From positions 3,162,001-3,226,000 of the forward strand of contig OZ245729.1 in NCBI GenBank assembly GCA_965227215.1: 64,000 nucleotides of DNA, read 5' to 3'. The stretch's first letter is position 1. Each line of letters opens with the position of its first letter. Made by a program: the position numbers and the translations under genes. Source of the DNA: Gracilimonas sp965227215 (GTDB lineage: Bacteria > Bacteroidota > Rhodothermia > Balneolales > Balneolaceae). The notes beneath the pieces are model-generated. The model had not been told where the DNA came from. It searched no databases and was given only the letters and a program-made list of their open reading frames with translations. Positions 8,738-17,328 of this stretch are shown here, one piece after another.

Positions 8738-9328
8738 ATGTTCAAAGTAAAAAACACTATTCTTTCGGATGATATAGCAACTGCGCAATTTGCATGTGAT
8801 TTGCCTCGCTGTAAAGGTGCGTGTTGTGTAATAGGTGATGCGGGAGCCCCTGTGGCCAAAGAAGAAATACCCGCACTCAACAAGGCCTATCAATTTCTGA
8901 AAGGGGAGTTGAGAAAAGAAGCTGTTGAGGTAGCTGAACGAGATGGAGTGGTGATTGGATCTCAGAAGGCGGGTTATGAAATATCCACTATAGAAAGTGA
9001 AGAATGTATTTTCGTGAAATATGATAACAATGAGGTGGCATATTGTGCTATTCAGCAAGCTTATTTTGAAGGACGTTTGAAGTGGGAAAAGCCAATCAGT
9101 TGTCACTTATTCCCTGTTCGGCTTAAAAGAATTGCGGATTTTGATTACGCAAATTACGAGTATGTACCGAAACTATGTTCAGCGGCATGCGAACGAGGAG
9201 AAAATGAAAATATATATTTGGCAGAATTCCTTGAAAAACCGTTAGTTCGACGGTACGGAGAAAAGTGGTTCGCAAGTTTTATAGAAGCTTGTAAAGAGAT
9301 TCGTCAAAAGGAAGAGCATGCTACGTAA
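8738..9328 (+). CDS. DUF3109 family cysteine-rich protein
   Basis: 196 residues. The N-terminus has Cys20, Cys25, Cys29 and Cys30 within the family signature RCKGACCVIGDAGAP. More conserved cysteines follow in SEECIF, VAYCAI, ISCHLFPVR and LCSAACERG. This layout is that of DUF3109, a family common in Bacteroidota and relatives. The cysteine pattern suggests binding of zinc or an iron-sulfur centre, but the function is not established. The gene overlaps rpoN by 11 bases, so the two are co-transcribed and probably translationally coupled. A TATCTTGA element lies five bases before the ATG. Confidence 0.9.
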   Translation: MFKVKNTILSDDIATAQFACDLPRCKGACCVIGDAGAPVAKEEIPALNKAYQFLKGELRKEAVEVAERDGVVIGSQKAGYEISTIESEECIFVKYDNNEVAYCAIQQAYFEGRLKWEKPISCHLFPVRLKRIADFDYANYEYVPKLCSAACERGENENIYLAEFLEKPLVRRYGEKWFASFIEACKEIRQKEEHAT

Positions 9329-10826
9329 TCAACAGAATTTAGGACAAAAGCAGCAGCAGAGCTTACAGCAAAAGCTTTCTCCCCAACAGTTGCAGTACAT
9401 AAAACTGCTGCAATTGCCCACTATTGCCCTGGAGCAGCGCATCAAAGAAGAGATGGAAGCCAACCCCGTTCTGGAAGAAGTAAGCAATGCAGAGGTCGAA
9501 ACCGTTAGCTTGTCGGAGGCAGAAGAATCACAAAAGGAAGAAAAAGAAGAAGCCCTTGAAAGCCTAGAAGAGCATGAAGTAGACTGGGAGGAATATGATT
9601 CCAACACCGAGTATGACGGCGAGAATTACAGTACATCGTACAATCCGGATATTGAGGAATGGAAGGAGCTTCCGAATCCATACCATGCTTCCTTCTTAGA
9701 GCAGCTGGAAGAGCAGGTGGTTTTTCTTAACCTTACGGAAGAGGAAGAATTGATTGCCGATCAAATATTGGGATCGCTGGACGAAGACGGGTATTTTCGC
9801 CGGGAGCTGGAAGCCGTGGTGGATAACATTGCGTTCAATCAAGGAGTTTTGGTGGATGAGGACATGGTAGAAAGTGTCCGTAAAAAGATTCAGCAACTCG
9901 ATCCTATTGGCATTGCGTCCAGAGATTTGCAGGATTGTTTGTTGGTACAACTCAAAGACTCGCAGAAAGACCTGCCCGGCCTTAACCTCGCTATTAAAAT
10001 TGTGGAAAAGGCGTGGAAGTCTTTTGAGAAGAAGCATTTTTCCAAGCTGTTACAAAAGTTCAATATCGACCGAGAAGAATTGCAGGAGGCTTTTGAAGCA
10101 ATCCGGCAAATGGATCCGCGACCCGGAGCGGTAGCCAGCGATATGGAAGAAACACAAAATTATATAGAGCCGGACTTTGAGGTGTACTGGAAAGGAATGG
10201 AGGATGGCGAAACAGATCGCGGCGAATTTGTGATCAATCTGAATCAGCGAAATGCCCCTTCACTTAGAATTTCTCCTGAGTACAAACAAATGTGGGAGGA
10301 AATTAAGGCCAAGAAGAAAAAAAACACCGATGCTGAAGCTCATTCTTTCATGAAAAGTAAAATAGACTCAGCCCAGTGGTTTATCGAGTCTATACGCCAG
10401 CGGCAGAACACGCTCATGAACATTATGAAAACCATTGTGGCTCTGCAGGAAGATTTTTTCAAGTTTGGGGAAGGATTAAAACCTATGATTCTGAAGGACG
10501 TGGCCGAGCGCATCGGGATGGATATTTCGACCGTATCACGAGTTGTAAATGGAAAGTATGTTCAAACCTATTTTGGGGTGTACGAGCTTAAGTATTTCTT
10601 CAATGAAGGTTTAGAGACGGAAAGTGGGGAAGAGGTGTCGAATCGGGAGGTCAAGAATATCCTGGAGAAGCTTATTGATGAAGAAGATAAGCAGAAGCCG
10701 TACAGCGATCAGGAACTCACCAATATGCTAAACGATAAAGGCTACAAAGTGGCACGACGAACGGTGAGTAAGTATAGGGAGCAGCTCAATCAGCCCGTAG
10801 CCCGCATGCGCAAGCAGGTTATTTAA
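9318..10826 (+). CDS. rpoN: RNA polymerase sigma-54 factor
   Basis: Sigma-54 directs RNA polymerase to -24/-12 promoters that need an AAA+ activator. Length is 502 residues. Region I (1-50) is Gln/Leu-rich with QQLQYIKLLQLP and the EEMEANPVLEE motif, which contacts activators. An acidic region II follows (about 55-125), then the core-binding domain, a helix-turn-helix (about 395-430, ERIGMDISTVSRVVNGKY) and the RpoN box ARRTVSKYRE at about 479-488. All domains are present. It overlaps the DUF3109 gene by 11 bases. No bacterial enhancer-binding protein is encoded in this window. Confidence 0.97.
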   Translation: MLRNQQNLGQKQQQSLQQKLSPQQLQYIKLLQLPTIALEQRIKEEMEANPVLEEVSNAEVETVSLSEAEESQKEEKEEALESLEEHEVDWEEYDSNTEYDGENYSTSYNPDIEEWKELPNPYHASFLEQLEEQVVFLNLTEEEELIADQILGSLDEDGYFRRELEAVVDNIAFNQGVLVDEDMVESVRKKIQQLDPIGIASRDLQDCLLVQLKDSQKDLPGLNLAIKIVEKAWKSFEKKHFSKLLQKFNIDREELQEAFEAIRQMDPRPGAVASDMEETQNYIEPDFEVYWKGMEDGETDRGEFVINLNQRNAPSLRISPEYKQMWEEIKAKKKKNTDAEAHSFMKSKIDSAQWFIESIRQRQNTLMNIMKTIVALQEDFFKFGEGLKPMILKDVAERIGMDISTVSRVVNGKYVQTYFGVYELKYFFNEGLETESGEEVSNREVKNILEKLIDEEDKQKPYSDQELTNMLNDKGYKVARRTVSKYREQLNQPVARMRKQVI

Positions 10827-10839
10827 TTAGGCAGCCCGT

Positions 10840-10860
10840 ATAACCCTGGAAGGGTTAAGG
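10840..10860 (+). terminator. Small hairpin after rpoN
   Basis: AACCCT-GGA-AGGGTT forms a short stem in the gap between the convergent rpoN and usher-like genes. There is no U-run, so termination here is doubtful. Confidence 0.25.
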
Positions 10861-10875
10861 AAACAAACTGAATTA

Positions 10876-13800
10876 TCACCAGCTGAAATCAACCCGGTTA
10901 TCAATTTTTTGCTCCATCAGGTGAATAACGGGAGTCCGGAATGTGTTCTTATTTTCGATTTGCTTTCGGATAGATAATATTTGCTCCCAATCAGAGTATA
11001 CATCCTCCAGAACAAGCACGATATTCTCCCGCTCATCGATCAGAATTTTAGAATTGAGTCCGAATTCTTCTTCCACACGGATTGCATATAAAACAGCCTG
11101 TCTCTCTGTTTCAAACTCTCCCAGCTGCAGTATGAACTCAAAATCAACATTGATCATAGAAGCCGGAAGCTCCTGTTTAGCGATATAGACATCGGAAATA
11201 GCGGTGGAATTGAGAACCTTTTCCCTTTCCTGCTCCGCTGATTGCTGAGAAATAAAAGGACCAAGTCTGACTTTATACATCAGAGTATTCGGGTCCTGAT
11301 ACCGATGCAGGTCAAAGTCATATCGGGACTTTAAATTAGCTATGTAAGAATCTGCTCGATTTGGATTAGTGAAAGCCGCAAACTGAAGATCATACCTAAA
11401 GCCTCCGGGCTCGAAATTCGTAGCTACCGTTTCGTAGCACTGATTCAGAACAGCTGCATCGGGATAATTGGATGAAAGGTTCTGAGTAAATTTTGAAGCT
11501 TTACTAAGTTCCTGAAAAAGCCCCGTACGAACCGCATACAACTCTCTCGGTTCGTTATAGACAACGTAAGATTCAGAATCCCGGCTATAGTTCTTAACAA
11601 TCCGTTTAGCCGCTTTCAAGGTAGAAAAAGCGGCAAGTTGAACACCATATCGGCATTTGTTCAAGGTCAGCCTGTCAACAGCAATATTATACTCCAGTGA
11701 AACACCACCACCGCTGTTGGCCGTTTGCGCAATGTTGGTTCCTGCTGTAATGGGCTCCTCATTCGCCTGATAGTCTTCAGGAACCAGTAATATCTGCAGG
11801 CCTTCTACGAAATCTCCTTCAGGAATGGCTTCTACTTCAAATTCTATTTTTTCAGGGATGGATTTTGACCCTAGCAGTTCCAGCTGGGAGGGATCTACTT
11901 CAATCTCATATTCCCCCGGGGGAACTTCATAGTCATAGAAACTACCGTCCGAAAAGGTGCGGAGTTCTTTATTGAAGTCACCGTCTTTTTGGGTGAGAAG
12001 TACTTTCAGGCCGGCGACACCCGTTTTTTGTCCACTTGCTGTTTGCCGTTCTACAATACCCTCAATCACTCCAGACATATAGAAAGGGATTTCTACCTTT
12101 TTGAACCGGTTGGGATCTGTTATTAAGCCAAACTTTTCAAACTCAGGAACCAGCATCGGGTTTTGAATGGCTCCCTTATTCATTTCCATATTATAATAGA
12201 AATAAGGCTGCATCTGGGTGTAATAAAGCACTCCATTCTTGGATTGGCTAATGGCCCCGGAACGCTGTACCCGAACGGCGTTTCCGTTAATAGGATCATC
12301 CCCTTCGTCGAAAGAACCATTGTTATTATTATCCACAAATAGTTGAATGGCGGTTCCTGATCGTCCAACCTGGTCGCGACTGGTTAGGATAAAATTATTG
12401 TAGTTGGTGTCATAACCTATGGAGCCGCGCACGTTTTGAGTGAAATTATTGCTTCCTCTTATGTTGCTGTAGGTTGTACTTGTACGAGCCTTGTTTAGAT
12501 CAACTACCAGGCTGAACCGGAGAGTGTTATAAGCACCGGCTATATTTCTTCCTATAGAAACCTGTAGCCGACCCTGTTGGAATATATTCCGGGATACTAA
12601 AAACTCTGCAGATTCGAATTGATCAAGCCTTGGCTGATAGCGCATTTGGGCTCGGAGGAAAACTCCTCTCAAATAAGAGGGCAGGTTTCTGTTTCGTGAA
12701 ATATTATATGTAGCCGAGGTTTCAATATACGAGGTGCTTGTTGGATTGAATAAGTCAACATCCCCAATAAAACGATCACTATAACCAACACGGAGATTGA
12801 GTTTGCCAATCCTGGAATTAGCATCAAAACGGACCGTGGTATTGTTTGCAGTAGGTCTGATTCGTGAAAATGTCGAAGCCCGAAGGTTAAAGGGCAGGCC
12901 CCAGAAATTAAACGGGTAGAATACACTGGCAACCAGCCTTTTATCGTCATTAGATGGATTATAAATGCTAAACCCACTGTTGTAATCGGTGTAATCAACA
13001 TTAATGCTTGCTGAATTCGGGTAGATTACATTCAGCATTCCCCGGTAGTAAGCATCAGTTGCTGCTTCCAGGGTAAGGATATAATTTGAGGCTATTCGGG
13101 AGGATAAACTGGATGTGAAAGTTGGAAGCCCTGTATGAAAGCCCTGATAATATTCTACTCCGGCTTTAGCTGTTAACCAGTCTGTAATTCCATAAGCTCC
13201 TTTGCCCTGGGCTGTGAAATTCTGTGAGGTTTCACCAAAAATAGGATTATCCAGTCGCCCGGCATTCAACGTATAGTTAAAAACTCCTTCCGGCTGAAAG
13301 GTAAATGGAATCTGCACCCGATCTGATCGCTCTATGATTTGTCCGGTTGGTCCATAAATTTTTAAGTCTAATTGAGAAGAACCATAAGTGATGGGGGTGA
13401 GGAAACGGTAGTTCCCAAGCTCATCAGCTTGCTGAAAGTCGATGAGTGCATTATTCATATACAGCTCGACTTCCGATTGGGGAATGGTATTTCCCTGAAC
13501 TACATATTCATCAAAAAGCCGACGGGGTTCAATGGGTTCATTAGAAATTCGAATTCCGGTATAAGCGTTTCGGGCAAATCCATCCGTAGTAGTTTGACCA
13601 ATGGTTAGTTTGGTTAGCCATGAATTATCACGATACATATATCGCCACCGAAGATTATCGGTAGCGATATTGGAAAATTTATTAGAATAACTCCCGAAAA
13701 CAGCCCCCTGAAGATCACCGCCATAAAGTTGAAGTCCTAAGTCGGTGTTAAAATTATATACATTAGTTCCCGGGCTTAAATTAGCTGCCATATTATAATC

Positions 13801-14391
13801 TATAAACCCACCATCAATAAATGGTCGCTGCCGGTCATATCTTAGATCAAACTTTTGTTCTTGAAAACGATTCGCATCTGCGAGAGTACGTCTTTGTGAT
13901 CGAATGGCTTGTTCGACGGCGGGCAATTCTCTCTCTGTTTCGAGGTTTAGAGTAAGATTGTTAAAGTCGATAGAAAAATTTAAGTCGAAAGCTTTATAAA
14001 AAATATCAGCTTTTATGTACGAATCTATCTCTTTTAGTAAATAATCATCAGCTGTTAAAGAATATGTGTTTGCCCCGAATTTGATTTGATTAGCCTGAAA
14101 GTTAATAGAGTATGGAGTCTGAGTTTGTCCAAACTTTCCATTGATGATCAACCCGTTTATGGAATGATCAATATTGAATAGAGAGAAAAGCTCAGAGACG
14201 GGAAGGTAGAATTGATCATTCTTATAGTAAGAAATGACTACAGAGTTTATTACTCCTCTGTGGCGAAAATCTAAGTAAACCTCAATATCATTACTATTAC
14301 TATCTTGTGCTTTAACATTTGTGTTAAAAGACGAAGCACAGAAGATAATAGGTAGTATAAAGAGTATTATTGAGGCACAATTTTTATACAC
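10876..14391 (-). CDS. Usher-like outer-membrane protein with three C-terminal SPOR-like repeats
   Basis: 1171 residues, starting with GTG one base after the chaperone stop; the signal peptide (about 1-28) fits that start. An N-terminal domain (about 35-160, with VYLDFRHRG and FYLPVSELF) resembles the periplasmic N-domain of pilus ushers. Residues about 180-720 are rich in alternating aromatic strands, as in a large beta-barrel. A plug-like segment lies inside it (about 310-365: VELYMNNALIDFQ...GNYRFLTPI). An Asp-rich calcium-type loop (DNNNNGSFDEGDDP) is near 705, and a carboxypeptidase-regulatory-like domain at about 785-850. Three SPOR-like repeats start near 917 (YGVQLAAF), 1002 (YDLQFAAF) and 1088 (FILQLGEF). 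Role inferred from the fold and the neighbouring chaperone and subunits: outer-membrane export and assembly of DUF4402 pilins. The SPOR repeats suggest anchoring to peptidoglycan, which is unusual for an usher. Confidence 0.75.
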   Translation of the reverse strand: MYKNCASIILFILPIIFCASSFNTNVKAQDSNSNDIEVYLDFRHRGVINSVVISYYKNDQFYLPVSELFSLFNIDHSINGLIINGKFGQTQTPYSINFQANQIKFGANTYSLTADDYLLKEIDSYIKADIFYKAFDLNFSIDFNNLTLNLETERELPAVEQAIRSQRRTLADANRFQEQKFDLRYDRQRPFIDGGFIDYNMAANLSPGTNVYNFNTDLGLQLYGGDLQGAVFGSYSNKFSNIATDNLRWRYMYRDNSWLTKLTIGQTTTDGFARNAYTGIRISNEPIEPRRLFDEYVVQGNTIPQSEVELYMNNALIDFQQADELGNYRFLTPITYGSSQLDLKIYGPTGQIIERSDRVQIPFTFQPEGVFNYTLNAGRLDNPIFGETSQNFTAQGKGAYGITDWLTAKAGVEYYQGFHTGLPTFTSSLSSRIASNYILTLEAATDAYYRGMLNVIYPNSASINVDYTDYNSGFSIYNPSNDDKRLVASVFYPFNFWGLPFNLRASTFSRIRPTANNTTVRFDANSRIGKLNLRVGYSDRFIGDVDLFNPTSTSYIETSATYNISRNRNLPSYLRGVFLRAQMRYQPRLDQFESAEFLVSRNIFQQGRLQVSIGRNIAGAYNTLRFSLVVDLNKARTSTTYSNIRGSNNFTQNVRGSIGYDTNYNNFILTSRDQVGRSGTAIQLFVDNNNNGSFDEGDDPINGNAVRVQRSGAISQSKNGVLYYTQMQPYFYYNMEMNKGAIQNPMLVPEFEKFGLITDPNRFKKVEIPFYMSGVIEGIVERQTASGQKTGVAGLKVLLTQKDGDFNKELRTFSDGSFYDYEVPPGEYEIEVDPSQLELLGSKSIPEKIEFEVEAIPEGDFVEGLQILLVPEDYQANEEPITAGTNIAQTANSGGGVSLEYNIAVDRLTLNKCRYGVQLAAFSTLKAAKRIVKNYSRDSESYVVYNEPRELYAVRTGLFQELSKASKFTQNLSSNYPDAAVLNQCYETVATNFEPGGFRYDLQFAAFTNPNRADSYIANLKSRYDFDLHRYQDPNTLMYKVRLGPFISQQSAEQEREKVLNSTAISDVYIAKQELPASMINVDFEFILQLGEFETERQAVLYAIRVEEEFGLNSKILIDERENIVLVLEDVYSDWEQILSIRKQIENKNTFRTPVIHLMEQKIDNRVDFSW

Positions 14392-14392
14392 C

Positions 14393-15241
14393 TTATTGAA
14401 TGTTGATGATTTCAGTTTTTGAAACTGGGTTCATCTTAACAATGTCATTATCAGATATATCTCCTCGGCTCGTTCGGAACTCGATTTTGAGTTCATAAGT
14501 ACCAGAGTTTAAATCAGAAATATTAATTTCTTGTTTTACGGTTTCATCAAAATAAATAGAGGTAGAAACAAAAGACTCACCTACGATATTACCATTTTGC
14601 TCTGAGAGCGTGGCTGTAATTGTTCCAAGAAAGGGGGAATTACCAAGTCTTTTTATATCTGTAAGAATAGTTAAGGCTTCTTCATTAATAGAGGTTCTGA
14701 TTTCTTGTATCTCAATACCGGTATTTACATCACCTTTTTTGAAAAATACCCCAGATATTTGTTCAATTTTAACGCCTATTGCTGCACTGACATTATTGTT
14801 TGACTCTAATTCGATTGGAGGGCTGACTGGAGAAGATGTAGTTTTAATTCTTGCCCAGTATGTACCATCATCTAAATTATTTGGATTATTGATGCGTAGT
14901 CTAACAACTTGTCGTTGCCCAGGAGGAAGGACAAAGTTTTGGGGGAATGCCCGGATCCATTTGGCAATAGAGAAATTATTATAGTCTAAGGTATCACCAT
15001 AAAAATATTCTCTAACTCCGTTCTTGTTAGATTTACCATAACCAAAAATAAAATTCACTGAGATTTCTTGAGGGGTATTAGAGCTATTAATAACCAGATA
15101 TGTTCCAAACTTATTTTCATCAGTGATATATAAATTTGTAGGTGCAATGGTAACTTGAGCAACTATATTATTTCCTGCTAAAAAGAGACCAAAAAATAAT
15201 AGAAATGATCTGCAGACTTTGATATGAGATTTCATATACAT
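14393..15241 (-). CDS. Periplasmic pilus chaperone-like protein (PapD-like fold)
   Basis: 282 residues with a signal peptide ending near AQVTIAPT (about residue 30). The first Ig-like domain shows typical chaperone features: TNLYI near the start, an NSSNTPQEISVNF strand, and the G1-type segment FVLPPGQRQVVRLRI, where chaperones end their conserved subunit-binding edge. The second Ig domain has LTILTDIKRLGNSPFLGTI and ends with a strand-rich tail. PapD-type chaperones complete subunit folds by donor-strand complementation and deliver them to an usher. The gene is one base from the usher-like gene. A strong terminator lies upstream, so it may have its own promoter in the 15242-15320 gap. Two ATGs lie two codons apart. 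Confidence 0.8.
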   Translation of the reverse strand: MYMKSHIKVCRSFLLFFGLFLAGNNIVAQVTIAPTNLYITDENKFGTYLVINSSNTPQEISVNFIFGYGKSNKNGVREYFYGDTLDYNNFSIAKWIRAFPQNFVLPPGQRQVVRLRINNPNNLDDGTYWARIKTTSSPVSPPIELESNNNVSAAIGVKIEQISGVFFKKGDVNTGIEIQEIRTSINEEALTILTDIKRLGNSPFLGTITATLSEQNGNIVGESFVSTSIYFDETVKQEINISDLNSGTYELKIEFRTSRGDISDNDIVKMNPVSKTEIINIQ

Positions 15242-15312
15242 TTAAATTTGAAGAATATTTAAGGGCAATGTAATTAAATCTGTGGTGTTTTTCTTCACTG
15301 AGTTGAATTTAG

Positions 15313-15356
15313 AAGTAAAAAAAAGACCGTGTTACTGTTATGTAACACGGTCTTTT
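15313..15356 (-). terminator. Strong intrinsic terminator between the main subunit gene and the chaperone gene
   Basis: Arms AAAAGACCGTGTTAC and GTAACACGGTCTTTT make a 15-bp stem with a 6-base loop. On the minus strand it is followed by a run of eight T. It sits directly after the DUF4402 subunit gene ending at 15377 and before the chaperone gene, so it should uncouple high subunit expression from low expression of assembly proteins. Confidence 0.92.
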
Positions 15357-15376
15357 CAATAATCTAATTAGTTACT

Positions 15377-15907
15377 CTAATTGTATGTCAGTGTAAGAGT
15401 AATATCGTCTGTATAGCTACCAGCTGTTTGTGAACCGCCAGCAGTTACATCCATACCAACGTATACATAAAATTCACTATCAGAAGCTCCTGTAGTAAGG
15501 TCTCCAGAAATATTCTGGCCTGTAGGGGCGCCAAGGTCAGTAGCTGAGGAAGGATCATCAGTTGAACCTAATAGGTAACCAGCAGTATAAGTTCCTGTAT
15601 TCATTGTAGCGGAAGAAGGGCCGGTCAAAGTACTTGGGAATGTTAAGGAAACATTTATAGAAGCACTGCTCTGAGCACCGGAAACATAAAAGGTACCTGC
15701 ATCAGCATCTTGGAAATCTATAGTCTTAGTTTGACCAGAAATTATATTTCCAAAATCTAAATTATTTCCGTTAGTGGAATTATCGATAGTCATTGCAGCT
15801 ACTACTTCTGCATTAGCAGCAATTGTTTCATTTGTCTGTGCTAAAGCACCCGTAGATAATACAGCTGCTATCGCAAATACGGATAAAAGAGTTTTTAGAG
15901 TTTTCAT
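15377..15907 (-). CDS. DUF4402-type pilin-like subunit, probable major subunit
   Basis: 176 residues with a clean signal peptide (cleavage after ALA, about residue 23). The mature chain has LDFGNIISGQTKTIDF near its start and ends with SYTDDITLTLTYN. These are the first and last strand motifs of DUF4402, an Ig-like secreted family often found near chaperone-usher genes. The middle is rich in Ser, Thr and Gly, and the protein has no Cys. It has its own 244-base upstream region and a strong terminator behind it, unlike its three relatives, so it is the best candidate for the abundant fibre subunit. Role in polymerisation is inferred from context. Confidence 0.75.
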   Translation of the reverse strand: MKTLKTLLSVFAIAAVLSTGALAQTNETIAANAEVVAAMTIDNSTNGNNLDFGNIISGQTKTIDFQDADAGTFYVSGAQSSASINVSLTFPSTLTGPSSATMNTGTYTAGYLLGSTDDPSSATDLGAPTGQNISGDLTTGASDSEFYVYVGMDVTAGGSQTAGSYTDDITLTLTYN

Positions 15908-16151
15908 AATCGTGAGATTGAGTTGTTTGTTTATTTAATTTCTGAGAGAAACTTATTGATGTTCTGAAAGCCTTCCTAGTTAGATACTCTTAATTAAAAC
16001 GTCCTAACTGTTTGAGCTGAAACCATGTAATCAATGTCCTAGATGATAATTTTATAGCTCTAAAATAAAGATGCAGCTTCAGACTTATGTTTAGATTTCT
16101 TTAATGTTTTTAATCTCTGCTTGTTTATACGAAGAAAATGTTCAAATGGAT
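15908..16151 (-). promoter_or_regulatory. 244-base upstream region of the probable major subunit
   Basis: This AT-rich gap separates the major subunit gene from the tightly packed minor subunit genes. On the minus strand it contains a 6-bp stem AGTTAG/CTAACT around a 20-base loop and a long leader before the ATG at 15907. I find no named riboswitch or clear promoter consensus. The length and position suggest an independent promoter and a structured leader. Confidence 0.35.
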
Positions 16152-16682
16152 TTAATCATAATCTACACTTAAGACAATTTCCCCGGTATAAAAGCCATTG
16201 GGAATGTTGCCCACTTCAATGGCACCATACACGTATATGTACATTTGCTTCCAGATATCATTCCTGCTTTCCAGCTCGGTATCCTCGTGAATAGAGAGGT
16301 ACCCATTATTTGCCGACAGGGCCGTGGAATTGATAGCATTATTATTTCCGGTGTTATTATACGACATACTAAGTTGCAGAGGGATCTCCTGGCTAATAGC
16401 CGGGTTGTCATGCCGAAGTACGTCCGGATATTGTAAATTGAGATATACATTTTGTGTATGAAAAGCCCGGATGCTAAAAACCCCCATGTTTACATCACCG
16501 AGTTGAATTTCCGTTCGGCCTGAATTGGTTACCAAGGTTCCAAAGTCAAGATCCTGTTCTACCGTTGCACTAAGTTCCGGCTCTACCTTAAGCTGCAGGT
16601 TAATGAATTGAGCCTGAAGAGAAGGAATAAAAAGGAGAGAAAATAATACGGTGGCTGATATGAACCGTACGAGACTAATCAT
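16152..16682 (-). CDS. DUF4402-like secreted subunit
   Basis: 176 residues with a signal peptide ending near residue 24 (LQA/QF). The mature protein has LDFGTLVTNSGRTEIQL early and ends GNIPNGFYTGEIVLSVDYD, the final Ig strand seen in all four subunits of this locus. No Cys in the mature part. It overlaps the preceding subunit gene by 8 bases, so it belongs to one operon with the two upstream genes. Likely a minor fibre subunit (adaptor or initiator); exact role unknown. Confidence 0.7.
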   Translation of the reverse strand: MISLVRFISATVLFSLLFIPSLQAQFINLQLKVEPELSATVEQDLDFGTLVTNSGRTEIQLGDVNMGVFSIRAFHTQNVYLNLQYPDVLRHDNPAISQEIPLQLSMSYNNTGNNNAINSTALSANNGYLSIHEDTELESRNDIWKQMYIYVYGAIEVGNIPNGFYTGEIVLSVDYD

Positions 16683-17328
16683 AACTTACGGTAATTGTAA
16701 TTTCTCCGGAGTAACTGCCGGCATCCACATTCCCAACGTTAAGAGAGCCGTAAATGTAGATATAGGCTGTTTCATTATATAATGCCGGATTATATCCTTC
16801 ATAAACAGGTGTTGGTGGAGGGCCAGGAGGGCGGTTACCACGTGCCTCAATCGGGAATTGTGCACTGGCTACATTGGAAGCAACCTGCATGAGTACCGCT
16901 TCGTTGGTATCATTACTACCACGGTTTGCATATGCTGCCTGAAGTGTAAACGGGATACAATTGGTATTTCCACCGTTACAGGCAATGTCGCCACTAAGGA
17001 ATAAATGATTGTCAGCCGTGATGTCCACGATAACATCTAGGTATTTAACGCCCTCGATCATCAGGACCTTGGCGTCCATAAGATCAATGGTTTTCAATCC
17101 CTCATTTTGTATAACGGTTCCAAAGCTGAGATCTTCCGCAGGATTCAATTCAGATAGCGTTACCGCGTACTTGCTGCTGAAATCACCAAAATTAATTTCC
17201 TGAGCGGAAAGGGGAGTCCAATTTGTTAAACATAGCAATGAAAAAAGTAGCAGGCGCATACAACACCGAAAGCCCTTCTTATAGAAAGGCTGAGGATTAC
17301 TTAAAGTTCTATGTGATCGGGTGATCAT
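16675..17328 (-). CDS. DUF4402-like secreted subunit, largest of the four
   Basis: 217 residues. The N-terminus is long: about 25 basic residues precede the hydrophobic stretch CMRLLLFSLLCLTNWTPLSAQ. The true start may therefore be the internal Met near residue 25, which would give an ordinary signal peptide. The mature part has LSFGTVIQNEGLKTIDL and ends GSYSGEITITVSYD. Two Cys (IACNGGNTNCIP) could form a disulfide loop that the other subunits lack. A proline-rich stretch (RPPGPPPTP) lies before the last strands. It overlaps both neighbours (4 and 8 bases). The extra loop suggests a tip or specialised subunit. Confidence 0.68.
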   Translation of the reverse strand: MITRSHRTLSNPQPFYKKGFRCCMRLLLFSLLCLTNWTPLSAQEINFGDFSSKYAVTLSELNPAEDLSFGTVIQNEGLKTIDLMDAKVLMIEGVKYLDVIVDITADNHLFLSGDIACNGGNTNCIPFTLQAAYANRGSNDTNEAVLMQVASNVASAQFPIEARGNRPPGPPPTPVYEGYNPALYNETAYIYIYGSLNVGNVDAGSYSGEITITVSYD

